64,000 bases of DNA from Septoria linicola (Eukaryota; Ascomycota; Dothideomycetes; Mycosphaerellales; Mycosphaerellaceae): assembly GCA_024114885.1 (NCBI GenBank), contig CP099418.1, forward strand, positions 2,232,001 to 2,296,000, read 5' to 3'. Shown piece after piece: positions 43,346 to 53,698 of this stretch (position 1 is its first letter; each line of letters opens with the position of its first letter). The notes beneath the pieces are model-generated. The model did no database searches. It was not told where the DNA came from and saw only the letters and a list, made by a program, of their open reading frames with translations. Made by a program: the position numbers and the translations under genes.

Positions 43346-45427
43346 TCATACAATGCCATATGAGCCCAATGTCTGCTCTGAGGGACTTTCCGATGCCATA
43401 TCGCGTAAAAATGTCGTCCAGGTATCGTCGGGCACGAACGTGTCATTTTCGGCACCAGGCCATAGCATACCATGTAGCCCCGGAAGCTGCGTCTCAGGAG
43501 ACTCTTGGGCAGGTTGATAAGTGCCACCAGCCGGCGCGTTGTTGATTCCAAGAAAGTCTCCGCACAGGCGAACAATGAATTGATAGCATTTTAGACTGGC
43601 GGGATTGTTATGTTTCATTGAATCAATCACACTCAGTACTGAGTGAAGCTGCGCCCCCCACTCGGACGCTTGTGGCGATGAGGGATTTGCCCGTGAGCAT
43701 ATGATGGGAATTAGGGCGGCCTGAAAGATGAAGTAGAGACAGTACCACGACGCCATGCGATGGCGCTCTCCGAGGCCCAAAGCACTCCAGTAAGCATGAA
43801 CAGCAGCTATCGAATTCCGAGCTTCGAAGAGGCACCGGTCAATGACTTGCTGTGTCGCCGGATCCCCTATGTCGCTTGAATGTAACATGTGCTTGATGAG
43901 GTGGAATCGGTACATGATTATCCGGAAGTTCCGGTATCGCAGCTCCATGATCAGACGATTCAGTTCGGTGTCATTCGATTTGGCTGATGAAATATCCGAC
44001 CATGAGCTTCTCCAGCACTCGAGCTGCTCATCGTCTAGCCGCAAGAGCTCCGTTGCGCTCGGGAAATCTCTCGATATCAATCTAGCAAATATGTCGTTCG
44101 TGGCAAGATGGAATCTGGCTTGCGACGACACAGCAGAGATATCATCACCTGCTGTTGGCAGAGCGACCTCGACGCCGTGAGTGGGCCATGATGGAGGTCT
44201 TGAGAAGGTCACCATTGCGCCAGAGAAAAACACAAACAGAGTCCACCATGTACGTCTTCGGACCTCCATCTCAAGTGGTGTGATATGCCAGTTCTTGAAC
44301 TCTTTGTGCAGACCCAGACTGAGGGCCATATGCAAAGCGAGTCCGAGATAATTATACCCGCTGTTTGGTTGATTTCTCTTCTGCAGGTAATTCGCCATCA
44401 GCGATAAGGTCTGTACTAGTGTCAGATTTCCACTTTCCAACGACGCTATTGAGATGTTTGATTTGGCTGCTTCAAAAAGATCGAGATCCTGCGACGTGTT
44501 GCACGTTGCCGTACTAAACATGCCAATGGCAGCCACGATGTACGCGAGAGCGTTCCAGCTGTCACCATCTGGACGGCCTATCGCTCGGGCATATTGAGCA
44601 CGAAAGGTGGGCTCATGGACGATTGGGTACGCCTTTTGATAAACAGCAAAATAGGCATCGATGGCCTCGTCCAGGTTGATCATGCCAATCTGTCGTTCCC
44701 AGAAAATCGGAGTCGGCACCCACCCGTGATATGCAGAGCTAGTGGCATTCAGACCGACGCTGCCCAGACTGATCTCGTCGTGTGTGCGAGCTACAGGTTC
44801 TGGCAACAGCAATTTGAGCATTGCAGCACCCGATGCCACACCGAGATACCCAGCGCCCTTGTCTTCCACTGATAGCGAAGCCATGCCATCTACATTGGAG
44901 TCGTATACCTGGTCGGATTGTCCGTGGCTTTGCGGACTTTGCATTGCTTCCCGCTCGTTCCAGCTAAAGTCCTCAGCACGAGCGGGGGGCTCTTCGATTT
45001 GGTAAGCAGATGCTCGAGAAACCTGCTCGATCGTGACATAGAAGCCGCGCTGATTGATTGCACGTGAGTCTTGTGTGGGAGTTTTCGCATTGTCCTCATC
45101 GTGTAGAAATTGGGCTTCGTTTAAGTGCCGAGACGTTTCTTGAGAAGAATCTTGAAGCTTGCTTTCTGCGATACGTGCTCGCTGTTCAGCCTGCCGGAGA
45201 CGAAGCTCAGCCTGACGCAACTTCTCCTCGACCATGGTCAAATGCTTACGAGTCAATGGAGTTTTCGAGTGCCTCTCGTACAAACAATGGCGCTTGTTCC
45301 TGGCGCATGGTCCGCATTCTGGCAACTGATGGTCACAGCGACCTTTTCTCCGCTTACACTCATTGCACGCCTGATCTCGAACGTCTGTGGCGGCTTCTGT
45401 ACACCGGATATCTTGTGCATGCTTCAT
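43346..45427 (-). CDS. Zn2Cys6 transcription factor
   Basis: A single exon encodes 693 aa. The DNA-binding cluster at residues about 20-47 is CNECKRRKGRCDHQLPECGP with ACNEC, GRC, ECGPC and RHC, the six-cysteine fungal binuclear zinc motif. It is followed by a coiled-coil dimerisation helix (KHLTMVEEKLRQAELRLRQ). The middle region (about 225-500) is a fungal-specific regulatory domain (DLFEAAKSNISIASLESGNL, LGLALHMALSLGLHKEF, RRTWWTLFVFFS). The usual C-terminal acidic end is present. It is convergent with the FUSC exporter gene, only 54 bp between stops, which fits but does not prove a regulator of that exporter. The target is unknown. Confidence 0.9.
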   Translation of the reverse strand: MKHAQDIRCTEAATDVRDQACNECKRRKGRCDHQLPECGPCARNKRHCLYERHSKTPLTRKHLTMVEEKLRQAELRLRQAEQRARIAESKLQDSSQETSRHLNEAQFLHDEDNAKTPTQDSRAINQRGFYVTIEQVSRASAYQIEEPPARAEDFSWNEREAMQSPQSHGQSDQVYDSNVDGMASLSVEDKGAGYLGVASGAAMLKLLLPEPVARTHDEISLGSVGLNATSSAYHGWVPTPIFWERQIGMINLDEAIDAYFAVYQKAYPIVHEPTFRAQYARAIGRPDGDSWNALAYIVAAIGMFSTATCNTSQDLDLFEAAKSNISIASLESGNLTLVQTLSLMANYLQKRNQPNSGYNYLGLALHMALSLGLHKEFKNWHITPLEMEVRRRTWWTLFVFFSGAMVTFSRPPSWPTHGVEVALPTAGDDISAVSSQARFHLATNDIFARLISRDFPSATELLRLDDEQLECWRSSWSDISSAKSNDTELNRLIMELRYRNFRIIMYRFHLIKHMLHSSDIGDPATQQVIDRCLFEARNSIAAVHAYWSALGLGERHRMASWYCLYFIFQAALIPIICSRANPSSPQASEWGAQLHSVLSVIDSMKHNNPASLKCYQFIVRLCGDFLGINNAPAGGTYQPAQESPETQLPGLHGMLWPGAENDTFVPDDTWTTFLRDMASESPSEQTLGSYGIV

Positions 45428-46026
45428 CTCAGACGCAAGTCAGTCTGACATCACAACCAATGGATTCGACGAGCAAATTGTGATCGCATTCAATCTCATA
45501 CCATCACAGGACTCAGCGGAAGGAGTTTGGAGAGAGGCGAAAGTCCTGCGCATGAAGTCGTGACGTTGCGTCTGTGACATGAAGAGCACTCTGTACATGA
45601 GGGCTCAGCCGTAAAGTCGATAGCTTACCAGAGTAGGCATGATAGTGCTCTTGACAGCAACAGCAGTCTTCCGCGACAGGATGGAGGACACTGCCAGAGG
45701 GTTGTGTGTCGCGTGGGTGCGATAAGTGGAAACGTTGGAGAAGTGGGGCGACGAGAAGGAGGAAGCGCGGTGGCTTAGAATTATCCCATTGATAGGGAGC
45801 AGGGCAGGGCAGGGGTTCAGCGTTGACTTTTGTGGTGGTTGTTGTCTGTCCTCTTGCAATAGTGATCCATATCCAACACAACCTCACCACCACCACCACC
45901 CACAACACGAACTTGCTGCTGCTTCCTACGCGACTGAAGCTGAAGCGCGCCTTCCGCCGTCCATCCATTCTCCCGACCTCTCATCCCCACAAACTCCACG
46001 ACACAGCAGAACGAAACGAAGCGATC
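45428..46026. promoter_or_regulatory. Divergent promoter, Zn2Cys6 gene and GMPPA-like gene
   Basis: About 600 bp without a supported gene. The stretch nearest the GMPPA-like start is CA-rich (ACCACCACCACCACCC-like, about 45885-45900), common in fungal leaders. The small frames are shadows. Confidence 0.4.
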
Positions 46027-47517
46027 ATGGCCTCGCTGCAGGTGCCGATCCGAGGGAAAACTGGCGGAGCTCCCGTCACCAAAGCCGTCATTCTGGTACA
46101 TGATTGCCACCACACGCAGAAAGCAGAAAGCAGAAAGCAGAAAGCAGTGGTTACGGAGACTGAATCGTGCACTAGGTTGGAGGCCCCTCGAGAGGAACGC
46201 GATTCAGGCCCCTGTCTCTTGATGTCCCCAAGGTATGTTTCAGCCATATATCCACACACACATACACATACATCTGTACATATACAGCCTACATGAGCCA
46301 ATTCTAATCAATCACAGCCGCTCTTCGAAGTCGCCGGACACCCCATCATCGAGCACTGCTTCCAGGCTGTGACACGCGTCCCGGAGATCCACGAGGTCTT
46401 CATCGTCGGATACTACGATGAATCCGTCTTCCGCGACTTCATTAAAGACTGCTCTCGCACACATCCGAAGGTAACGGTGAAGTACCTCAGAGAGTATCAG
46501 GCGCTGGGAACGGCCGGCGGTCTGTACCACTTCCGCGATGCCATCCTCAAAGGCAGACCAGACCGCTTCTTCGTCCTCAATGCCGATGTGTGTTGCTCGT
46601 TCCCACTCGAGCAGATGCTCCGTCTGTTTGACGAGAAAGATGCGGAAGCTGTGATCCTCGGAACAAGAGTGCCCAACGATGCCGCGACCAACTTTGGTTG
46701 CATCGTCAGCGATACGCATAGCAAGAGAGTGCTACACTACGTCGAAAAGCCCGAATCACACATTTCGAATCTGATCAACTGTGGTGTGTACCTCTTCGCG
46801 ACCGAGGCCATCTTCCCCAGCATCAAGAGCGCAATCAAGCGTCGCACAGACAGACCACGTTTGGTGTCGTATCCTTCGTCGGATGCACTAGATTCGCAAT
46901 ACGTGCCACCTGGGGATGAGGATGGAGAGAAGAACGAAGCGATAAGATTGGAACAGGACATCCTGGCAGATCTCGCGGATAGCAGGCAGTTCTACGTCCT
47001 GGAGACCAAGGACTTCTGGCGACAGATCAAGACCGCTGGTTCCGCAGTACCAGCGAATGCGCTCTACCTCACCAAGGCATTCCAGACGCAATCCGATGAG
47101 CTCGCAAAGCCTTCGGCCAACATTCTACCACCAGTCTTCATTCACCCCAGTGCCCAGGTCGACCCCAGCGCCAAACTCGGACCAAACGTCTCAATCGGAC
47201 CGCGCGCTGTAGTTGGTGCAGGTGCACGAATCAAGGAATCGATCGTTCTGGAGGATGCAGAGGTCCGACACGACGCCTGTGTATTGTACTCGATCGTTGG
47301 CTGGGGCAGTCGGGTTGGTGCATGGGCGCGTGTCGAAGGCACGCCTACGCCAGCGCGCGAGCACAGCACGAGCGTGGTGAAGAATGGCGTCAAAGTGCAG
47401 AGCATCACTATCTTGGGCAAAGAGTGTGCTGTCGCAGACGAGGTTCGCGTGCAAAACTGTGTGTGCTTGCCATACAAGGAGCTGAAGCGAGACGTGGCCA
47501 ATGAGGTTATCATGTAA
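46027..47517 (+). CDS. GDP-mannose pyrophosphorylase-like protein (GMPPA type)
   Basis: Such proteins make or regulate GDP-mannose for glycosylation and cell-wall synthesis in the cytoplasm. Three exons: 46027-46095, 46176-46232 and 46318-47517 (introns 80 and 85 bp), joined to 441 aa. Exon 1 ends KAVIL, exon 2 gives VGGPSRGTRFRPLSLDVPK (the nucleotide-binding signature GGxxxGTRxxPLS), and exon 3 continues PLFEVAGHPIIEH. A Rossmann-type nucleotidyltransferase core (FVLNADVCCSFPLEQML) is followed by left-handed beta-helix hexapeptide repeats (IHPSAQVDPSAKLGPNVSIG). An extra segment (residues about 200-245) before the helix is typical of the regulatory GMPPA paralogue rather than GMPPB. Intron 1 carries a heptamer repeat. 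Confidence 0.9.
46116..46147. repeat. Heptamer microsatellite (GCAGAAA)n in GMPPA-like intron 1
   Basis: The unit GCAGAAA is repeated about 4.6 times, entirely inside the 80-bp intron 46096-46175. Its length could affect splicing. Each unit also contains an AG, close to the real acceptor ACTAG. Confidence 0.75.
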
Positions 47518-47779
47518 AAGCCGCTCACAAGTACCTTACATGGGCGACGGCAGAACGTTGAATCGGCTAGTGTCTATAGAAGGTAGAGCACGCATGGCCT
47601 GCGCGGCAGAGTAAGTACAACAGGGCACCTCTGCAGCTTAAAAGTGGTCACTCTGGCAGTTAATATCATCAAAAATTGTGAACGTCTGCTCCCACAGCGG
47701 TAGCGGCGCCTGGTGCGTCCCTAGATCGTACTCCAAGATACCCAGTTTTTGGGGAATAGCTTACTTGCTGTCGTCATAA
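47518..47779. other. Convergent 3' flanks
   Basis: Less than 300 bp separate the two convergent stop codons. Transcripts probably end here. No terminator motif is claimed. Confidence 0.35.
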
Positions 47780-49205
47780 TCATTGGCCTTTCTTCTGGAA
47801 ATATCCCATAAGCGTGTTCTTCTGCTTTGCGTCAACGTCCTTTTTCTTCTTGTTCGGACTGCTACTAGCCGCCTTCTTCACTCCGACTTCCATCCTTCTC
47901 ATTAGCTCATCGAAGTCTTCTACTGCTACAATGCCCCCGCTGGCTTGTACATGGCCACGGGCGAAGTTCTCCCCCATTCTTTCGAGGAGCTCAGGCCCTT
48001 GCGCCGCATCGCCAGCTTCGGTATGTTCGGTTGACGGTAAGCTCGCATATGCCTTGAGACTCTCTATGATGTTGACTGGAGGGTCTCTGCTACGGGCACA
48101 TCTGGCGATCCTGCAGGAGAAGTTGACTAGGCCTTCCAGGTACCCTTCGTTGGCAACCATTACAATTTCCAGCTTGTTGGACTGTAGATGACCGGCCCAG
48201 CGTGTCGCGATGACGGGATGGACCTGTGCTTCGCTTTTGATACGGAATACGGCGACCTTGCCGTCGCTTGAGAATTTCGGAGCAGTGTGTGTGCAGCGCT
48301 CGACCTCAGCGTTGACCTCTGCGCGAGCATCAAGTAAGCGAGCATTGGTCAGAATGCTCGCAGGCTCCTCAGTATTACTGAGTGCTTCCCAAGCAGATAT
48401 CACATCATAAGTTGCAGTTCTGCGCGGCGCATTGACTAAGCTCACGACATCGCCCAAGGTCTTCTTTTTGTACTTCTTAAAAGTCGCAGTCATGTCGGGG
48501 AAAGGCGGCTGCCATTTCAATGTGTTCTGAACGGAAAGAGTCAGTACGAGGTACGCTTGAGCATCTCTCCCTACTTACGCCAAGATCACCTTGTGTCCCA
48601 ACGATACACAGCCAGTCACATTTTGCAGTCACTTCCGCATGCAGTGGCTCGCAGATATGATATGTGAGAAGCGACGACGTTGCCACTGGCGGATGATGGC
48701 AGGCGGTTACGTGTCTCGAATTTTGTGGAAAGTCAGACTCCGTAGCAAAGTGGTGATCAATCACAAGACCTTGATGTGGAGCATCTATGAGTGGCGGCCC
48801 TGATCGTGAGCCCTGATCTATCACGAAGATGTAGTCTGGCTTCAGAAGTGCCATGCGATCTCGCTCGGGCTCGCTGTGCACCGTGTTGCCCTTGGTCAGA
48901 AGATGAACCTGAATTCGGTCGCCCACGACTCCAAGCAGTCTCAAGGTGTGCCGCAAGATTGACCCAGCTGATAATCCGTCAGCATCTTTGTCAGGCACAA
49001 TCATGATATTTCCACCCGAATGTGCACTCTCAAGTATTAGCTCGCGCGCATCATCAATTTGGGATCGAGGAGCAGGCCACTGGACACTGCCATCTTCGTT
49101 CTTGACTGTTGGTGCTTCGTGGTACTCTAGAACTGCTGGTCTAGCACGTTTGATCGCATGCGCCTTGTCTTGACCTAATGGTGCCTTTCGCTTCGTGGCA
49201 CTCAT
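47780..49205 (-). CDS. DHH-family phosphoesterase (RecJ-like) with C-terminal PIP-box-like tail
   Basis: Two exons (48579-49205 and 47780-48526; intron 48527-48578, 52 bp, GTAAGT...TTCAG) give 457 aa. The DHH motifs are visible in order: DKDADGLSAG (motif I), VIDQGSRSG (motif II) and LVIDHHF (motif III, DHH). A C-terminal DHHA1-like ARGHVQASGGIV follows. The family includes RecJ nucleases, pyrophosphatases and nanoRNases, so the substrate is not certain. The tail KKKDVDAKQKNTLMGYFQKK carries a PCNA-interacting-like motif (NTLMGYF after a basic stretch). An in-frame upstream ATG at 49304 would add about 33 residues (MISRHLIVANRRVLAGQGYS) resembling a mitochondrial presequence, so two isoforms are possible. 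Confidence 0.85.
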
Positions 49206-50710
49206 GATGAGGCGGATTCCAGCATACGGAACAGTCCGAAGTGAGCTATATCCCTGCCCAGCCAGTACCCTGCGATTTGCGACAATCAGATGCCTGGAGA
49301 TCATGAAAAGGCGACAGCCGCCATAAGTAGTGTGTATGGGTGTATGGGTGTAGGGACCCAGAGTCAAGTGTTGCCATCAGGAGCCTCCCGCAATGCTGTC
49401 ATCGACGATCAACTTCACAAAAAGTTCTGGCCACCTGCAATCCTAGGTCCATATTCTTACGAGAATATACACACAACGACGACCTGAGATAGCGCACTGG
49501 ATTCGCTCTCCATGTGCACTTTATCAGCTTCATACCATGGGGCCTGAGCACCTCCGGACATTCCCACACGTGGACATCGTCTTCGGCCCACACAGCAACA
49601 GGCAAATTTCACGTGGCCCGAATATCCGTCTTCCATCAGAATTCAGTGTTGTGTAATTCTCCTATAACTTGTGCAAGAAAGATCCACGAAAGTGTTCCCT
49701 CTGGACATTTCTCGCTGCCACACATTCACGCTGTTGCTCCGTGGGCTCCGCGATCGAAGGGCTCGGGAAGCTTAGGAACATTTCAGCAGCACGTCTCCTC
49801 GGTGGCTGAACGTCGATCAAGTCTGGACCACCTCTGCACGAGCTCCAGCCTTGTGTGTCTGCTGCCGAGCTGCGATCCTGCGGGGACTGGTCGCTTCACC
49901 CAGAATGCAAGTCTGCAGAGCCGCACAACACACAAATCACACTGGACTCCGGTGAACTGTTCTCACATCCGCTGTTGATTTCGACCAAAGCCGGATTGCG
50001 ACGTCATCCTGAGCCTCTGAACTGGACATGGTACCCAGGTACGTCTCATCACTCAACCCAGTCTACGGATCCTTGCGCAACACATGGACTTGAGATGTTC
50101 TCTCGATCCGCGTGTTCGGCTGTCATCATCGCTACACATCCCGATATCACCCAACGCCGCGACCTTTGGCTGCAGAAGAGTGCGGCGCCGCAAGTCTGCA
50201 CGCCATTACCTGCACTGCCTTGCGTTGCGCTGCACTGTGCAACCAGCGTGCTCAGCTGAGCGAAGATGCTGATTTAATCCGCAGACAAGCATTGGGTTCC
50301 TCACGAACGGCTACACGCACCTGTCGATCCCTTGAACATTGGCGTGCGTTCTATCTAGCCACAGATCCAACCTTGACAACCAGACATCTGGATCTAAGTG
50401 GAACAGTATTCTAAACGCCTGCGTAGCGAGGTCGCGGTAACCCGCCGAGTCTATCTCGAGGTCAACTTAATTCTGAGATTCAAGTGCGCCGCCGTTCTGG
50501 TATTCAGCAAGCTCGGGACACCTGGAAGGTACTGAGGCTGACTGCGCGAAGCTCTATCCTACAGGCCGCCGACTTACTCTTGTTTCGCACCTTGTTCTAG
50601 TGGGTATTTGGATCTCGTGTTGTGTTCGCCGGCTAGTCCAGTCCAAATTCTCGCGGAGCTTGTGATCGAGCCGGAGGAGACTGTCTCTAGCCGCATACGC
50701 GCAAGGCATA
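49206..50710. other. Intergenic, 1.5 kb, divergent promoters
   Basis: It lies between the DHH gene start and the C2H2 regulator. The alternative DHH start (49304) is in it. Several frames of 60-150 codons on the plus strand (49.5-50.4 kb) show no motif and are left out. Confidence 0.35.
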
Positions 50711-52203
50711 ATGGCAGAAAGATCATCTACTGCTTTCCCTGGGAGACCTAGTATTGTCAAGGCAGGGCCTGACTCGCCTGAAGATTTTGGCGGCCAGCCG
50801 GACTCCACTGGAAAGCACAACGGCGATGTCAGTGCCAATCTCAAGGCCACCGCCGCTGCTGCTATGCAAGAAAGTGATCGAACAAATCAACCTCATAGTG
50901 AAACCACGAATCTGGTGGAACGAACCCGAGTCGATTCAGCACAGAACAGTGCCGATAGCATTCCCCAGCTACCGCCTGCGCGGCGGCCACAAAACGACGA
51001 TGGAAAACCTTCACAATTTATTGTACCACCACCACAAGATGAACTCCAGGGTCGAGCCTCTCGTGATTCGATCGCCAATTCACCAACGCTACGTAAGCAT
51101 GCGATACCAATTGAGGAAGGCATCGCAAATACACTACCCGTAGTTCCTGCATCGCCTAAGAGAGAAGCTACTGCCTCGTCTCCTACTGCTCAGAGCCTGC
51201 CGTCTTTCAGGCAGCTGACCGGTCAGTTGGGGCAGCTCACCGAACTGGCCGACGCTGCAACTCAGCAAGATTCTCGCATGCCGGCAGCTGCCCATCATCA
51301 CAGCCAGTCCTTCAGCTCGACGACGTCACAGTCTCCCCTGTTGCCATTCTTTCCGCCATATCTCAGTGGCGGTCAGACATCGCCCACTGCATATCATCCT
51401 CCTGGGCCAAGGTCACCGCCTAGTATGATCGCGGAAAGCAACCACTATGGCTCACCCAAGCAATTCGCTACCACGGCTTATTATACAGATCGACGACGAT
51501 CATCAACCATTACCGAGACTGCTCCTCCCACAATTCCTTCTTTACCAACTAATTCTTCGTCTGGCGAGAGCCATGGCCATACCAGCTCCAGCACGGACGG
51601 CTACAGTACTACCCACACTACACCTATTGATGGCTCTGGGCCTGTGCCGACTGAGGGCATCCAACGGCCAATATTGCCTCCGCCGCCGGGCATGACGGTC
51701 GTTCCTCTTGGTGGCTTCAAATGTGACTACCCTGGGTGCACTGCTATGCCCTTCCAGACACAATATCTTCTGAGGTACGTAAAAGCAACCGAACGCAAAT
51801 TACGGCACTAACATGTATACAGCTCGCACAGAAACGTGCACTCACAAAATCGTCCCCATTACTGTCCGGTCAAAGACTGCCCCCGAAGCGAGGGAGGTAA
51901 AGGGTTCAAGCGAAAGAATGAAATGATCAGACATGGCCTTGTGCACAACAGTCCAGGCTACATATGTCCCTTCTGCCCAGATCGCGATCATCGATACCCC
52001 CGGCCAGATAACCTTCAAAGGTAAGATTGTGCGGGCAATTTGTCGATACAGCAGTGCTGACACATACCAGACATGTTCGTGTGCACCACGTGGACCGTGA
52101 TCGCGACGATCCTATCTTACGGGAAGTGCTTGCACAGCGGCAAGAAGGCGCTGGCAAGCAGCGAAGGCGACGGACGCAATCATCTGCGCCCGATCAAGGC
52201 TGA
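50711..52203 (+). CDS. C2H2 zinc-finger transcription factor
   Basis: Exons 50711-51774, 51823-52020 and 52071-52203 (introns 48 and 50 bp) encode 464 aa. The first about 340 residues are disordered, Ser/Pro/Gln-rich (VVPASPKREATASSPT). The finger region reads FKCDYPGCTAMPFQTQYLL, then SHRNVHSQNRPHYCP, DCPRSEGGKGFKRKNEMIRH, YICPFCPDRDHRYPRPDNLQ and RHVRVHHVDRDRDD. This is a fungal-type set of atypical C2H2 fingers. The TGA at 52201-52203 is followed in the same frame by 71 sense codons ending TAA at 52417-52419 (for example AHRRSQAAFESSKYM), so the gene may have lost its tail by a nonsense change, or readthrough may occur. Target genes are unknown. Confidence 0.85.
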
Positions 52204-52419
52204 GAAATTGTAGCGCGTACAGTGAATCATTTACAAGGCACCGTGGAGATGCTTGATACCGATCTAGCAGCACTGCCGTATGTGGCACGAGACTTGCCAC
52301 AGCGCCAGATTGAGGCACATCGACGCTCGCAAGCAGCCTTCGAAAGCTCGAAGTACATGACACAAAGAGCATCCGATCTGGACCAGTCGCCAGCAGGCAA
52401 TCTGACAGATGGAGGATAA

Positions 52420-53698
52420 CACGTATCACGATACCAGAAGGAGCGTCGACTGAGCTGCACGCACTAAGACATCGCACGGCGTCTCAAGACCGCTAGCTGT
52501 GCATGTACACGGCTAGGCACAAGTTCTCGCTCTTCGATCAGCGTCGTTATTGCAAGGCAGAGGATCCGATGTTCGAATGTCTGAGGCAGTCCACGAGCTG
52601 TGATCATGCGCGAGGCCGGATACATTCTCAGCGAGACGAGGTGTGCGAATGCTGAGGATTGTCCAAGGACGTCCGGCGAGCCAGCTGTAGTGTGTAATTG
52701 TTCGACGGATGCAAAAACCGCGAACGGAGGAATCACCCTATACAAACCTACTAGTTAATTCTGCGCAGCAAGCTCCCATGTGGTGGATAGTTCGCGTCAA
52801 ACTCAATAGCTGTAGTAAGCCAGGCCAGACGCAGACGCCTGTTCTGGGCATGCATGAAGCTGGGCCACCGACCAGCCGGCACGTCTTGGATCTGTGTGTA
52901 AGAACACTGTTGTGTCAGATACTTCTAAGCACAACAAGAATACGAATGTCGCCCCGTTCATGACCGCTGACAGAGTAGTGTTGTTCGAAAAGGCAGCGGT
53001 GCTTGTCCACGTCAACTCGCAGATCTTGGTCGCAAAGGACAGGCTAGAGACCAAGTCTCGCGTGAGCATCGACAGGCAACGCAGGGTCTTGTCACCAGAA
53101 CGGCCGATTGGTGCCAAGGCACTGGCACGTTCGCGGAGGGGCTGTCGAGGTGTGTCGCTTCCAAGCGGAGCTCTGCAGGACAGCCTTTCGTGGCGTTCTT
53201 CTAGACTACAGAGTTGGCAATGCTAGAAGTGGGAGGCAATCGGCCGCTGTGGGAGCGTGGTGTGTTTTGTGCATTGTTCCCTCTCACTTCAGCAACAACC
53301 ACCACTCCCAACGACACCGCAGCAAATCGTTCTTCTCCCTGGCTCCCTGTATTGCTTGGGTGCGTTAAGACCAGGGTTACAAGGGTCCTGAATAAGTGTA
53401 CGCCCGGTAGCCACTGACGGCCGGTCAGAAGAGTGCGACAACACGCCTTCGCCACCTTCTGCCATCACTCTTCGATACACCGAGAACCCACTCCCGCGTG
53501 CAAGAGACTGAGATTTGATCACCAACATTATTCCCGCGACTGCCATCCGACACTCCCGCGGACACTGCTGAACACCATCGCTCAATGCGGGTGTGAAAGC
53601 GGGACTTGCCCAGGATTGGCTGATCTGTCACGAGATTCTTGACGTGAACACAAAGAGTATTTGTGTGCAGGTCCTCCTCCCTCTGCTGAAGGCGCCAA
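52420..53698. other. Intergenic, 1.3 kb
   Basis: No gene is supported. This is the 3' flank of the C2H2 gene and the promoter of the PH gene. Overlapping frames on both strands have no motif. Confidence 0.4.

Noticed and set aside
49514..50414. Several plus-strand frames upstream of the C2H2 gene
   Set aside because: Overlapping frames with Cys/His/Ser clutter; no consistent coding signal.
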